A stretch of 64,000 nt of DNA, taken from NCBI GenBank assembly GCA_025890175.1, contig JANPYM010000010.1, forward strand, positions 1,394,427 to 1,458,426. Direction: 5' to 3'. The notes below the pieces were generated by a model that was given only the letters and a program-made list of their open reading frames with translations, was not told the origin of the DNA and did not search any database. Origin of the DNA: Ciborinia camelliae. Its lineage: Eukaryota; Ascomycota; Leotiomycetes; Helotiales; Sclerotiniaceae. Every line of letters begins with the position of its first letter. Position 1 is the first letter of the stretch. Made by a program: the position numbers and the translations under genes. Positions 46,721 to 58,432 of the stretch are shown here, piece by piece.

Positions 46721-48676
46721 GTAGGTATACATGTATATGTACAGGCAAATCAGACAAGTGTCTCTCTTATATCATGATGCCATGCAACTAATACATCAAA
46801 AACAAAAAGTACCTCAGTGAGGTCAGGAATATCCATCTCACTGAAGCAGCCGTTGCTTCATTGCTTGGTTATAGCCGAGATGTTAATTTTCATCGGTCTC
46901 CACCCAACCTCATCGACACGATGTGAGTATTCACTATTAAACTCGCCACAACCAATAGCAAGCGCCTTTCTCCACCTTCGTGTGTCTCGCTCTTTCAATT
47001 ACACACTACCTCTTATCAAATCTTTGATATCGAATTTCTTCTCATATTGTTGTCGATCTTTTCTGCTCTGCTTGCTTTTCACACCAAAAGATTGCAATCA
47101 ATTTCACTAGCTCTAATTCAACACAATACCCCATCACTACTTCCTGGTCTCGCACAAGAATATTTTCTGTCAATACCTATCATTCTCGCACACAAGAGCA
47201 TTTGCTATCGATTCCTCCTACTCTCGCACAATACTTCATCAATACTTTCTGCTGTCGCAGCAAGTTACCGCTGTCGATTTTTCCCTTTTTCGCACGAGCT
47301 TCCATCAAATTTCCTACTCTCGCACACGACAGAATAAGTTTGGTGTCAATTATTTTCGCTCCCTCACGAAAGTTGCCGTCGATCCTTTCTACAACCGTAC
47401 AATACAATTACTCTCAATTCTGAAGCCAGAACCTATTTTCAATATTCTCGGTACCTTATACTCTTTCGAAGGCTCAAGTTAACCGTCGACTGAGAGCTTA
47501 TTCGATCAAACTACAAATATGACTTCCTCCTTGATACCTACCTCTCTCATTATCTCAATCTTAACACTACCCCGACTTCCATACCCTTTCATACTTCACC
47601 GGCCTGCTGGGCTTACGACCTCTCTTATTCTCACATTCAACAAAACTCTTCCTACATCTCGCAGAAAATTACAATCGGTTCTGAAGCCAGAATATCCTCG
47701 ACAAATACCTACTCACTGGCTCTTGTTGGGACGACGCCAGGGTTTCCGCTTGACAGGGCTTCACTGTTTCTTTCCATCTACAAGGAGATAAATCCCTCAA
47801 AGCAGCCCAACTCTCCATGTCACCGATTCTGCAGTAGAGTTTCAATAATATCCATTTGTTATTGCTCAATAGAAGCTTGCCGTATTCTTAAGCAGCTGCA
47901 ACGACTTTTCACTATCTAAATACTCGTACGAAGCCCCTAGAATTGCCGAGTCTCCGCAAGCTAGTTTAGTCCTATTTTACCATACTAGAACAGCTTCCTT
48001 GTACGATCTTCCAATCGCCTCATTCTCATCTACTCAACGTCTTTTTGCCATTAAATTATCGGTTTTCAAGCTCTAACCGTATCATACACCTTTCTCTACT
48101 TTAATTTGCTATCCCTTTACTCTTTCACTAAGATAATTTTAACTTCAGTTCAAACTTTGCTTCTGTTGAAGAGCATTCACTGAGGCATTCTTTTACGCCA
48201 ATAATCGTCGTCTTTTATCCGATTCTAAGAGGGCTGTCTCTTCAGTAGCGAGTGGTTACGATACCAATCGTACGACAAGCTTCATTACACCACATACTCC
48301 TCATAACTTTCTAATCCATACCTCTTACAACTCTTAAAGAAAGCGTCTTGATAATATATTATCAATTATATATCTTAGAGAACTAAGCAATCTACCTATC
48401 TCTTTATTTGTCAGTTTTCCACTTCTACCCTGAAATACTCATTTCTTATATAATGCCAGTTTTCAAAAATTCTTGCTAACTGCTTGTACAGGGTCTTCTG
48501 AAGCTCAATATATCTTCAAAGTACGTATGTCCCCTTTATCTCTCCAGCAGATGAATTTCTCACGCTCCACGAGATGTCATTCCCCATCCATTTTTCTTAG
48601 GCGAGAATATCCGCTCCTTCCCTGCACCAATCGTTTCAGATGTCTTTGTTTCACCACTGACACATCCAGAAGACAA
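46721..48676. other. Long pyrimidine-rich region with minisatellite-like sequence
   Basis: About 2 kb, strongly C+T-rich on the plus strand. Between ~47140 and 47400 a loose unit TNCTCTCGCACANNA...ATCAATTT/GTCGAT recurs about six times. It may be the long leader or promoter of the gene at 48677. No coding frame supported. Confidence 0.4.
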
Positions 48677-49464
48677 ATGGCGGCCAATACCGAAGAGATG
48701 GCCGGTTTCCGCCAGGAAACACAATATTTCTTGGCAGGAAACCGTGCCGAAATGGAATTCATAATCATCGAAAGTACGAATCGAATTTTGGCGGGCACGG
48801 CCCTGCCCCATGAAGCCTACTACTGGCAAGAAAGAATTATCGCCCTCCAAAGGGAATTCATGGTTAGTAATCATCTCCGCCTTCACGTGCGTATGGGATG
48901 TTTCAATGTTTGAAATGATTTAGATCATTGAAAGTGCTAAGTTGATGGGCAAGGCAAATGAGACTTTTCAATCTTCAAAAGAAGATTGTCGATTTCCTAG
49001 TAACATATGCTGACGTGAACAGGACCTTTTGAACCAATACCTTGAAGCAGGAGGCATGGTGCTTGCGGCACCTGTTTTGTATGGTGACCTACGTAGGTCT
49101 ACTCATTCCTTACGGTTTTGCATTGAACTTTTCTAACCCTATTTCACATATAGTCCTTGGAATACCAGCGATTCGCCCGTCAAGAATTCACCTCCTCTCG
49201 AGGTTCCACCGGAGATTCGAAGCCGGGGATGAATTACCCACATATCTTCAGTATCTCACCCGAAGACCCGGTCAGGGGGTTAATGTTGATGACCTGGCTG
49301 TTGAAAACCAGCGGGGGGATAGGAATCAATGTAAGTGCTAGCCTCCAATCCGTCACGGGATTCATGTTTGCCTACTTTACCTTCATTAGTCTGTCAATCT
49401 TCTCTTTATTATAGCTGACTCCAGCGCTGGCTCTAGTGAGAAGACTGCTCCCGGGAGCACTTGA
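48677..49464 (+). CDS. Candidate orphan protein, five exons including a GC-AG intron (170 aa)
   Basis: ATG at 48677 in a good context (ACAAATGGC). Exons: 48677-48862, 48924-48953, 49023-49092, 49154-49330, 49415-49464; phases agree throughout. Intron 2 (48954-49022) uses a GC donor (AAG|GCAAAT) with TGCTGACG before the acceptor. The product (MAANTEEMAGFRQETQYF..., LLNQYLEAGGMVLAAPV, IHLLSRFHRRFEAGDELP) matches no family I know. Exons 4 and 5 are also open in another frame (EYQRFARQEF ... LTPALALVRRLLPGALDE ... WLFCDLREGEDAN) ending at 49669, and that frame looks equally protein-like. A different upstream splice could make it the real one. Lineage-specific gene likely. Confidence 0.45.
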
Positions 49465-52400
49465 CGAGAGGAGAGAGGACCCCGCGATCTGGAAGTGGTT
49501 ATTCTGTGATCTTAGAGAGGGGGAAGACGCCAACACGGTAGTGACGGACAAAACTCGGTGGGGATGGGGTGGGAAGTTTACCTGGGGAATTCCTTTGGAG
49601 GCTGGAGAGCAATGGGGAGGAGGCCAGCTGGTACTTGGTCGAGAAGAAGAGACTTTCTTGTTGTTGTAGGGAGGACCTCGGATGCAGTATGGGGATGGGG
49701 GCTGATTCCGGCGTGGATCAGCAGCTGCCAAGACACGGTTCGCATCGTGACACTCGCGCTCCTTCCCGCTTAGGGCCTCTGCTGTTGATGATGGTCAGTG
49801 GTGGATAGGTTGCTGGTATTTCATGGGTTTACGAATTCACGACGAGACGCGACGATGACACGAACACCTTGTTTCACTTCATTCTGTTTATATATTGATG
49901 AATTTCAATTGGCACCAGCCGCGTTGGAATTTATCTCGCATGGTTTTCAAGAAGTATAGAGGACGTGGGGCATGGTGTAAAAGTCATTGGGTTTAATACC
50001 ATCGTTGCATTTGCTTTCGCGTTGCGCGCTGGATTTTATTATGGAAGGTATTTCACTACAGTTGATACCCGTTAAAATTAATGTAGTTAGCCACTATTTC
50101 TCTCCCAAGGGATCTTTCTATCGTAGAATGTGATCTCATAAGTTATAATATGATATAAATTTCGTGATGCACGATACAAGCTGAGCATATCTACCGTCGA
50201 TTCGTGGATTGATAGGGCAGACTTATTCCAACATCCAACAATGAATGACGTCTCACAAATCTGCATAATGTACTGAGTCTATCCAATAGATTCAATTGGG
50301 TTATAGGACCTACTAAATTCTGTGTTTTGGACGTGTTTTGGACGATTCACTCTGTTTGTTATACTCGATTCATGTGTTCCGCCGAATTTATTTGGAATAA
50401 TCGAACTGAAGGTTTGGAATACTACACTTATTTGGAACATGAAACTATCCATGGATATCCAAAGACTCCCTGGCCACCTGATATTGTCCCGATATGAACA
50501 GAAATGTCGACGGGTGAAAGTTTTGAATTCACCTGAATAACATCAATGTTTTTATTTTCCACGTTTAACTTTAGAGAGTTGCTGCACAACCGAAACGACA
50601 ACAGCATCTTCTCAACGGCAACACCAGCAACAGCAACAGTAACAATATCTTCTAGAGAGCCAGCAAGTCGACGGAGACTAGATTACACGCCAGTTAGAGT
50701 AGAGACGACCTTCCGCTGCATTATCTTGCCTTCAATCTAGGCGTTAACAAGTATCAATCTCGCCGCCCGGTTTCAAGTTACTCCCGGAATCAACTCCAAG
50801 ATTATCTGCTGGGCGAATAGTTTTGACATGATCTCTGAAAACCCTCAAGTAAACTAATAAACGACACCAAGCTACTAATTCAATACAATAAATTAGGGTC
50901 TATGAAATGTTTTATTGTACGCATGTATCGAGCCTTCACGAACCCATAAATATTTCAACCAAGAAACACTCACCTTCTCTTATTCCTTTCCTACTACCCG
51001 CCTGAACCCAATTTTATAAATCTGAGGTTATTATGCAGATCCCCTCAAAGCAAGAGACTTCTGCTACCGTTGATAGCATTGGATTTTCTAGCAACATGAC
51101 TTTTGCCTATTGGCTTTGGAATTGAAATCGACAACAATGGTGGAGGTAGCTGAGGGAATAGCAGGTTGCAATTGTGGGCGGATCTGCCGAATGGTTGTCA
51201 CAGGCCCTCAGCAGCCCATAACTGTTTACAATTGTGCTAATATTGCTTCAGATTGTACTAAAATTGCCAGTTTCTCACTTCAGGGGATCGAAATCATCCT
51301 TCAAATCCAAATATGGCTTTCGCCATAAGAGAATGACGAGACGACCATAACATTCTACTCACTTGCTGTTGCTGCCGCAATGACCTACATCAGGATTATA
51401 ATTAGCACGAAAACCATACATCTGCCTCCATTCAACCATGTTAAGTTTTTCTACCAGGACTAGCCTATCCTTGAGATCCCAAAATAGCACAGTTTGGTCT
51501 TTATTTGACCGCACAGAAGCCCTCGGAGGTTTGATGTTATTTATTTCAAGTACATTGATTTGCAAGCCCTCCTGAATAGCAAGTGGGTGTGGTTTTATAC
51601 ATGGGGATTTGACGGCACAAAAAATGGTCTAGACCCATATTTCTGCTAATTAACTAAAGGAAGGGCGGTATTCTGGATCCCATCTACCCCCGCCCCAGGA
51701 AAACCCCCAAAGGTCTTAGCGTGTTGTGGAAGTCACCCTAAAAGTCTTCCAACTTGCGATTCATCTCAAGTCTGCATAAATAGCGTTGGACTTTTCGGGG
51801 ATTGAAATGCTAAAATGGGGAGTGTTTTGGAGGGTGAGTATGTGGGTTGGATGGGGGTGAAGAGGGTTATTGGGTGTAAGGAGCCACACAATTTTGGTAT
51901 GGTTAGTGAGAGGAAGTTTACACAATGGGTTGAAAGGGAGAGATAATGGGGCGAGTGGGGAGGGGAGCGAAGAGGAGAATAGTTAGTTTGGGGACGAGGG
52001 AATTGCTGAAGTGGGGAAGGAGGAATGGTCTGTAGTATGACACCAAGAGGTGGCGGGCGTTGAAAGAAGGATGATGGGGAACAATTAGAAGGCTATCGAA
52101 GGAGATAAGGGAGAAACGATATCTGAGAGCAACGGTTTAACTTAAACCGTTTAAGTATATGCCTTTTCAAACTCAGTTTGAACATTGAATTTGAGTAGCT
52201 AGGTTCGTAATATTCATACTGCCTTATATCTATCATATGAATATAGCCACACCATTTAACATAATTCGATACTGGTGATCTGTACCTGGTACTATCTTCT
52301 GATAAATAATAGAGATGAAATGAACCAAATACACGTTGCAAGAAACAGCATTGATACAGCAATAAACAAAATAATTAACACAAGATCAGACCTTTCAAAA

Positions 52401-52790
52401 ACCTTGGGCCAACAGACCTCGCCCAAGCCCTATGTCCTGCAGATGTAACGCCAAATAGTCCAAAACCCTCCAATTCCTAGCCTAGCTGCAAATCCTTATA
52501 ATATCCAACCATAACCGTCCATTCTCATAAAGTTTCACATCTATTCAATTGAGAAAGTCGCAGTAGAATCAGGAGTGAAGATGATAGATACTGAGACAAT
52601 GCCAACATCAGACCAAAGATTTGACTTCGTCATATCATTCCCTCCTTCCCCCCTTCAATTTTACCCTCCTTTCTTGTATCATATCCTTCTCTTAAAATTT
52701 CGGATCTCTCTCAATATAATTTCTCTCTCCCCTTCTCAAATCCCTTCGATCCTTCCTTCTCCAATTATAAGTCGACATTCTTATCTACCA
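49465..52790. other. 3.3-kb gene-poor region
   Basis: Apart from the alternative terminal frame to 49669 and a possible gene relic at 51134, I see no supported gene. A minus-strand stretch at 51359-51565 ends in a GTGAGT donor and contains a WD-like KDQTVLFWDLKD, perhaps a fragment of a WD40 gene. The flank before 52790 is CT-rich. Confidence 0.35.
51134..51328 (+). pseudogene. Possible GFA/CENP-V-type zinc-binding fragment
   Basis: A 64-codon frame reads AGCNCGRICRMVVTGPQ, then VYNCANIASDCTKIASFS. The order GxCxCG...VTG.P...VYxC...DCxK resembles the start of glutathione-dependent formaldehyde-activating (GFA-like) enzymes, but the second cluster is imperfect and the rest of the ~130-aa domain is absent. 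Probably a decayed fragment; could be chance. Confidence 0.2.
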
Positions 52791-55700
52791 CTAAACTTCA
52801 CTTTCATCAAATATCCATCGTCGAAGGAGGCTATTAAGCCCTTCAGAATATTTTGGGTTGTCCTTGCTTGAGTTAACGTCAAACTCAAGCTCCACTGCCT
52901 TCCCTGATGCTTCATAAGAATCTTCATCTTCCCATTCTTCAGACACTTCTGATTGTTCGTCCTCAATTTCCTCGCCCATGTCTATTATACCTCCCCAAGC
53001 CCCCACATCTTTAAAAAACTCCTCATCATCATCTTGTGCAATTTTCAAAAAGAAAACCTTTCCCGAATCATATGCCAGAGCTATTATTCCCCTATAACTA
53101 TATGTACAAGTAGCTCGATACTCATGAGGGAGCCAAAGCACCTCTCGCCAGCCATCATCTACTCTTTCAGCTATCCAGTAATTTCGTACACAGTATCGAT
53201 CAGGTATTGATAATGTCTTGAACTGAGCATTGTTCTCGTGTGGAAGTACTGAATTGCCAGTCGCCACATTCCAAACGTAAGCTTTGTCGCAACTAAACTG
53301 AAAACGTAGAAACTCGTCATTTGATGAAAATTCTAGCGAGGCGTGTTCTAGATCTGTGTTGTCGTTTTTCTTCGAGGACATGGTTCTCAGAAACTCACCT
53401 TTCTTAACATCCCAGAGATTGGCTGAGATTTCCTCGCAGTCCCTGAGATAGCAGGCAGCTAGTACTCGGTAATTTGATGAACAAGCTAAATAAGGGGTAT
53501 CTTCGTCACCAATATTAATGGTTGACAATAATTCGCCTGTTTGTACATCCCAAAGTTTGCATTGACCAAACCGTGATGCAATTATAATCCTGCTGTCTGG
53601 CGAAAAGGTCCAGGACATCTTCATCCCTTTAAAATCCCTAAAACCTTTCAGTTCATGTAATACTTTGCCCGTAGCCGTATCGAAAAGCGTAATGATGTAA
53701 AAATCCGTGGAAGCTATTATTTCATCGTTCGGCGAAAACAAAACCGGAAATAGTTCAAATTCTCGCCCATTTAGACATGGTTTTGCCTCAAGCTTGTGAC
53801 GAATACCAGTTTTCACATTCCAAAGTCGAATTTTCAATCCCAAATACACTGCAGCTACAAATCTACCATTTGGCGAAAACCAAACTCTCACAACTCGCTT
53901 AATATTATCTCGGACTGGACTTTTGTTAATGATAGGTCTAATATTCCAAAGCCGAGTTGTTCCATCGTTAGAGCATGAAGCTAATTTCGTACCATCTGGA
54001 GAAAAAACAATGGAGTTTATCATATCTGAATGACCACGGAGTATCTGCAACAATTCGCCGGATGTATCCCGGAGGCGGATCGTTGCCGCTCCTATATCAG
54101 AGCCGAAAGCTATCATCTGGCCATTCGGTGAGAGGGCCATACAACTTATTCGAGAGTCTTGAAGTGTCTGTAATGACCTCCCTGTGACTCTGTTCCAAAG
54201 CCGAACATACAGTTCACCCATTGGAGCTAGCATATTTCTGTATGGCGAGAACACAACCGATTTTAAATAATCATATATGGGTTGGTCAGATGTCCACAGC
54301 AATTCATAACCAGTTGTTGAATTCCAAAGCCAAAATGTTCCATCTTTATCACCTACAACTACCTTCTTGCTGTCCGCGGTGAAACGAATTAAACCTGGTT
54401 TATCACAGATCACGTCGTCGAATGTATGCAATAGTCTGCCTGTTTTTGTCTCCCAAAGTCGAACTGTATTATCATCCGAAATTGAAGCAAGTACTTCGTT
54501 ATTTGGCGAAAATACAACTCGGTATGTTGCACTCGAATGACTTTGAAGCTCAGACGGTGACGGAAAAGATTGATTTGCTTGTGCATTCCAAAGTAGGATC
54601 GTTCCATCATCACAACCTGAAGCCATCATTTTGCTGTCGGATGAGAAAACTATTGAACTTGTCGGTTCTGAACGAGCCTTAAATATATAAGGCTTGCCGG
54701 TCCTTGTTTCCCAAAGCAAAATTGCATTGTTAGAGCTCATGGCCACAAGTTTAAGATCAGGAGAAAAGCCAAAAAATCCATTATTTTCGCCATTTTCAAA
54801 TTTTTGTAGCAATATACCAGTTGCTACATCCCAAACTTGAATTGTTCCAGCATTTCTAGATCCGGAAGCAACCATTGTTCCATCTGATGAGAAGGCAACA
54901 ACATCTTGAGCTTCAGCCGATCTACCTTCAAGTATTCGAACCCTAGAGCTCCAATACGATCGTTTTTTTGAGATTTCATAAAGCCAGTTGGGTATGCATC
55001 TTTGAAATGTTAGTCGAACAATACTTTTTTGGGGGGCAAAGAAGAGGGCCGACGAGTATATTTGAAGAGGAGCCTGTTCAATCCCTGCTTGGTTGTGGAG
55101 GATAAACTGCTTGGCATCATGAACGAAAGCATATAGTGCCGGATTTTCAATGTGCTTTGCTACCCATTAGCAAGATTCTCAACACCAGAGAAAAGATACA
55201 AGAGAACAAAAAGTCCGCTTACTGAAGTATGAGATTCCAGAGAGTTTATTGCAATGATGGAGTCTGAAAATCTTTCCATCAAGCTCATAGCTTCAAGCCA
55301 ATGAAGAAAATGTTTCAGTAAAAAGTTATGAAGATTGCGATTGTCACACTCCACAACATTGCCTTTCTCGAAGTGGTCAATCCAGTGACGACATGGATAT
55401 TCGACACGCAGCAGATACTTTGCTTTCTTCTCCGTATCGATCTCAGCAATACGAGTACCGAACTCTTTTATCTCACATCCATTCATTTTCAGACTCTTCA
55501 TCATAGATACTAAGCACCTCACATATAGTTCTCTGTGGGCTTTCCGTTCTTGAAAATCAAATGCTCGTATTTTCAAATATTGTTGGAAAGTTCTGACAAG
55601 AAACAGTGGCCTCAAGGAACCATATGTGTAAAAAGAATAGCAGAAGACAATTCCTTCAATGGCAAGAATAACAAAAAACTCATCGAAAAACAACCCTCGG

Positions 55701-57215
55701 GCCAAGTTGAGAAAAATAATTGTAAGAAGATAGAAAAACACCAAGCCGAAAGGGAACTCTCGACTTTTTGTCTCCAATATCGCCTCCATCGCAATTAGGA
55801 ATCGACTGACAAGATGGCTAAGGAGTATAGGAGACGTAAGAGGCGAAATGCTTCGGAGATGGTCCGTTAGTGATCGGTGAATGAACTGAAATCGACCGCC
55901 AACACTTGTTATGATATGTTCAAGGTCCCGAATGTGTGACTCAACCTCAGTATAAGTGGCATCGATCATCATAGCGATCTCCGGAATTTTCAAAGGACAC
56001 ATAGCAGTGCAAATGCATCGAATTATCTTGAAAGAAATTTCGCGCCTAGACTTTGGTATGTTCAACAGAATTCGATTATACAAATCATCCAATCCTTTTG
56101 GTAGCCATGTTGTAGCGGAGTCGGGATGACTGATGATCTCTCCCAACATTCTCGAATCGTTGTTTAATTCTCTGACTGCTAAACCAACCCATAAGAATGT
56201 TCCATCAGCACGGTCAAGTAGAAGCCGCTTTAGATTCTCTTTATGATCTTCAAACCCCTTAATCCGACCGACACTGTCCGAGACAAAAACCTTGACATCT
56301 TCCAATCGCTTTTCCCTATATTCGTGGTCCAGATTATCCAGGTCGATGTACAACTCCGCTTGAACTTTATCTTTTAAGTGGCGACTAACAAGAACTGTCT
56401 TGAGTTTGCCTCGATCCCTCTCTCCGGTGTCTCCATAAAATCCTTCGAATTTTGCTTTAAGAAACTTGATTGAGTCCTCATCGCATTCATCAAGTCCGTC
56501 CAGAATGAAAAGTATGTTTTTTGGAAACTTGCTGACCATAGATTTGAAGATTCGCCATAAGTTTTCCTTGTGAGAATTACTGACAAGGCTTTGATGTCGC
56601 TGACGGTAGTATTCAAATTCCATCAAAATATCCTCATATAAGTCGCTGTGTGCCTTTAAAAGCTGACATAGCAAGCTTCGAAGGACACACAATGATGTGT
56701 TGCGTTGAGAGTTGCTATTGTCGCAGTAGTACTCCAAAACCAAATGCTCGGGCAGCTGAAGGTTCATACACAAAGCCCAACGGTTCGCCAAATACATAGA
56801 AAGATAAGTTTTGCCTTTTCCAGGACCACCTTGTATCCAAAGGAAATTTTTGGAACCTGGGCCCCACCTTTGCTCAAAAAACTCGATCTCCTTGACCTCC
56901 TTAATCCATTCACAGGTGCTCTTAACTCGATTACCGTTGCGACTACATATCCCTCCTCTATCGGCTTCGGGGTGTGTCAGAAATAATGCATGGTAACATT
57001 TATCCTGCTTCTTCTTTTGTTCTCGAATCACTGTCAAAATCCGATGAAATTAGCCTCGAAAGTTGATAGAATTGGGGTTCACAAAGCATTTTGGGATACT
57101 TGCAGTCGAGGCGTAAAATATTTAAATTCCCCGCTATTGGGCCATTGATCTGAATATTCTCTTTCCCTGCCAACTTGTTTCCACTTGCAGAGAAGGATGA
57201 GATACCTGAAGCCAT
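52791..57215 (-). CDS. NLR: amyloid-like motif - NACHT - WD40 (3 exons, 1434 aa)
   Basis: Exons 57215..57083, 57030..55223 and 55154..52791 (introns 52 nt with GGCTAAT branch, phase 1; 68 nt, phase 0). Residues 12-29 (GNKLAGKENIQINGPIAG) form a short Gly/Asn/Gln-rich motif repeated twice in the divergent neighbour. There follows the usual pre-NACHT leader, then NACHT: Walker A GGPGKGKT (112-119), Walker B ILFILDGLDECDED (~217-230), sensor TVLVSRH, and a winged-helix-like region. A linker containing hydrophobic stretches (~470-520) leads to ALYAFVHDAKQFI and, from ~700 to ~1330, about 13-14 diverged WD40 units (e.g. LASCSNDGTTRLWN, VLASISDDNTVRLWE), enough for two seven-bladed propellers. The C-terminus is acidic. 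By analogy with fungal STAND proteins, ligand binding by the WD40 would drive NACHT oligomerisation and template the N-terminal motif. Confidence 0.92.
57129..57182 (-). other. Amyloid-like signalling motif, NLR copy
   Basis: Codons 12-29 of the NLR, in exon 1. Pattern N-x(7)-I-Q-I-N-G-x-I, shared with the two repeats of the HeLo-like effector. Confidence 0.7.
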
Positions 57216-58432
57216 CTAATAGTCGGAAGTTGGAATAGGAGGTGACAAAACCTTAGTGGTATTTGGAAATGTTTGTGGCAACGAAAGGATTCAAACACGC
57301 TCAAGCTGTAGCTCGTATCAACCGTAAGAGAGGGTAAAGTTGATTAAATAAGTCGAAGAATCCAAGCAATCAAACAAACATGGTTCCATTGCCACAAGCA
57401 GCCTGAGTGTGCATAACTAGTTAGGTAAGGTCACTTCGCCTTTTCTTTCTTGCGAAACGCTTCTTTTTTTTGGAAATCTTCATATTTTCGATTTGTTAAT
57501 CTTTGAACAATTTCACAAGTACATTTCTAATTTATAGCTTTAACTGTTAGTATAGATTGAAGTTTAAAAAATATTTATAATATATATTTTTTTTTAATAC
57601 AATGTCAAGAAAATAACTTCTTCTAAAATATGTAAAAAGCATAGGAGATTGATTAAAGTAGAAGTAGCTTCGTAGTGTTCTACGTACTATTTTCTTATAC
57701 CACAGGTGCGCCCGATTAATCAATCGGACGCCCAGTTCTAATGGGGCTTAACAGATATTTAGATTGTCTCCTCCATCCATTACCAAAAGATTGAGGAGCC
57801 TCGGTGAAACTTTTTGCATTCCTAGAATCAGCCTTAAAGAGTCACGAACACGTCAGCCCTTAGTCCTTTTAGTTGACCTCAACAGCTAGTGATATGTTTC
57901 AAATACGGAGTTGAAGTGGTGAAAAGATAGAGAATAAGGAAGGGATATGAAATATAGTTTTGGATCAAATCCTTTCAAGCTTTTAGAAAATATATATCGC
58001 ATAACCTCTGTTTAGCCAATGTAAGTGTGAAGAGCCCCTTCTTTCATGTATCAATTTGCATGTAGTTGGAAAAAGTCACCTGCTCCCCTCCAGTCCATCC
58101 TGAACAAAATTGTAGGGGATGAACGTTTGAAAAGTTCGCATCGCATCATTCTTTTGGCAAGTGACACTGGTTATGCATGGAGCTGCAATAGGTTACAGGC
58201 GCAGCAGCCAAATCCAATTATACCCATGATCAATAAATTGCTTGCAGCTGCAGGCATAAATGGATTAAAAACCTCGTTTTCAATGAATTAAGTACAATCC
58301 TTATATCATATAATCGTATATGCATGAGCAGGCTGCTGTAACTCTCAGCAGAATTCGACTTTTCTTTAATCGTTCCCATTGTCGGCTGGACTTGTGGCAA
58401 CTATTATTGTAAATTCCTATGCTCAAGACAGA
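57216..58432. promoter_or_regulatory. Divergent intergenic region between NLR and effector
   Basis: 1.2 kb separates the two start codons, so both promoters lie here. An AT-rich patch (57470-57620) is the main feature. A weak reading frame at 58046-58291 shows no recognisable protein. No named regulator site is evident. Confidence 0.45.

Noticed and set aside
58046..58291. 81-codon frame between NLR and effector
   Set aside because: No recognisable domain or codon signal; it lies in the shared promoter region.
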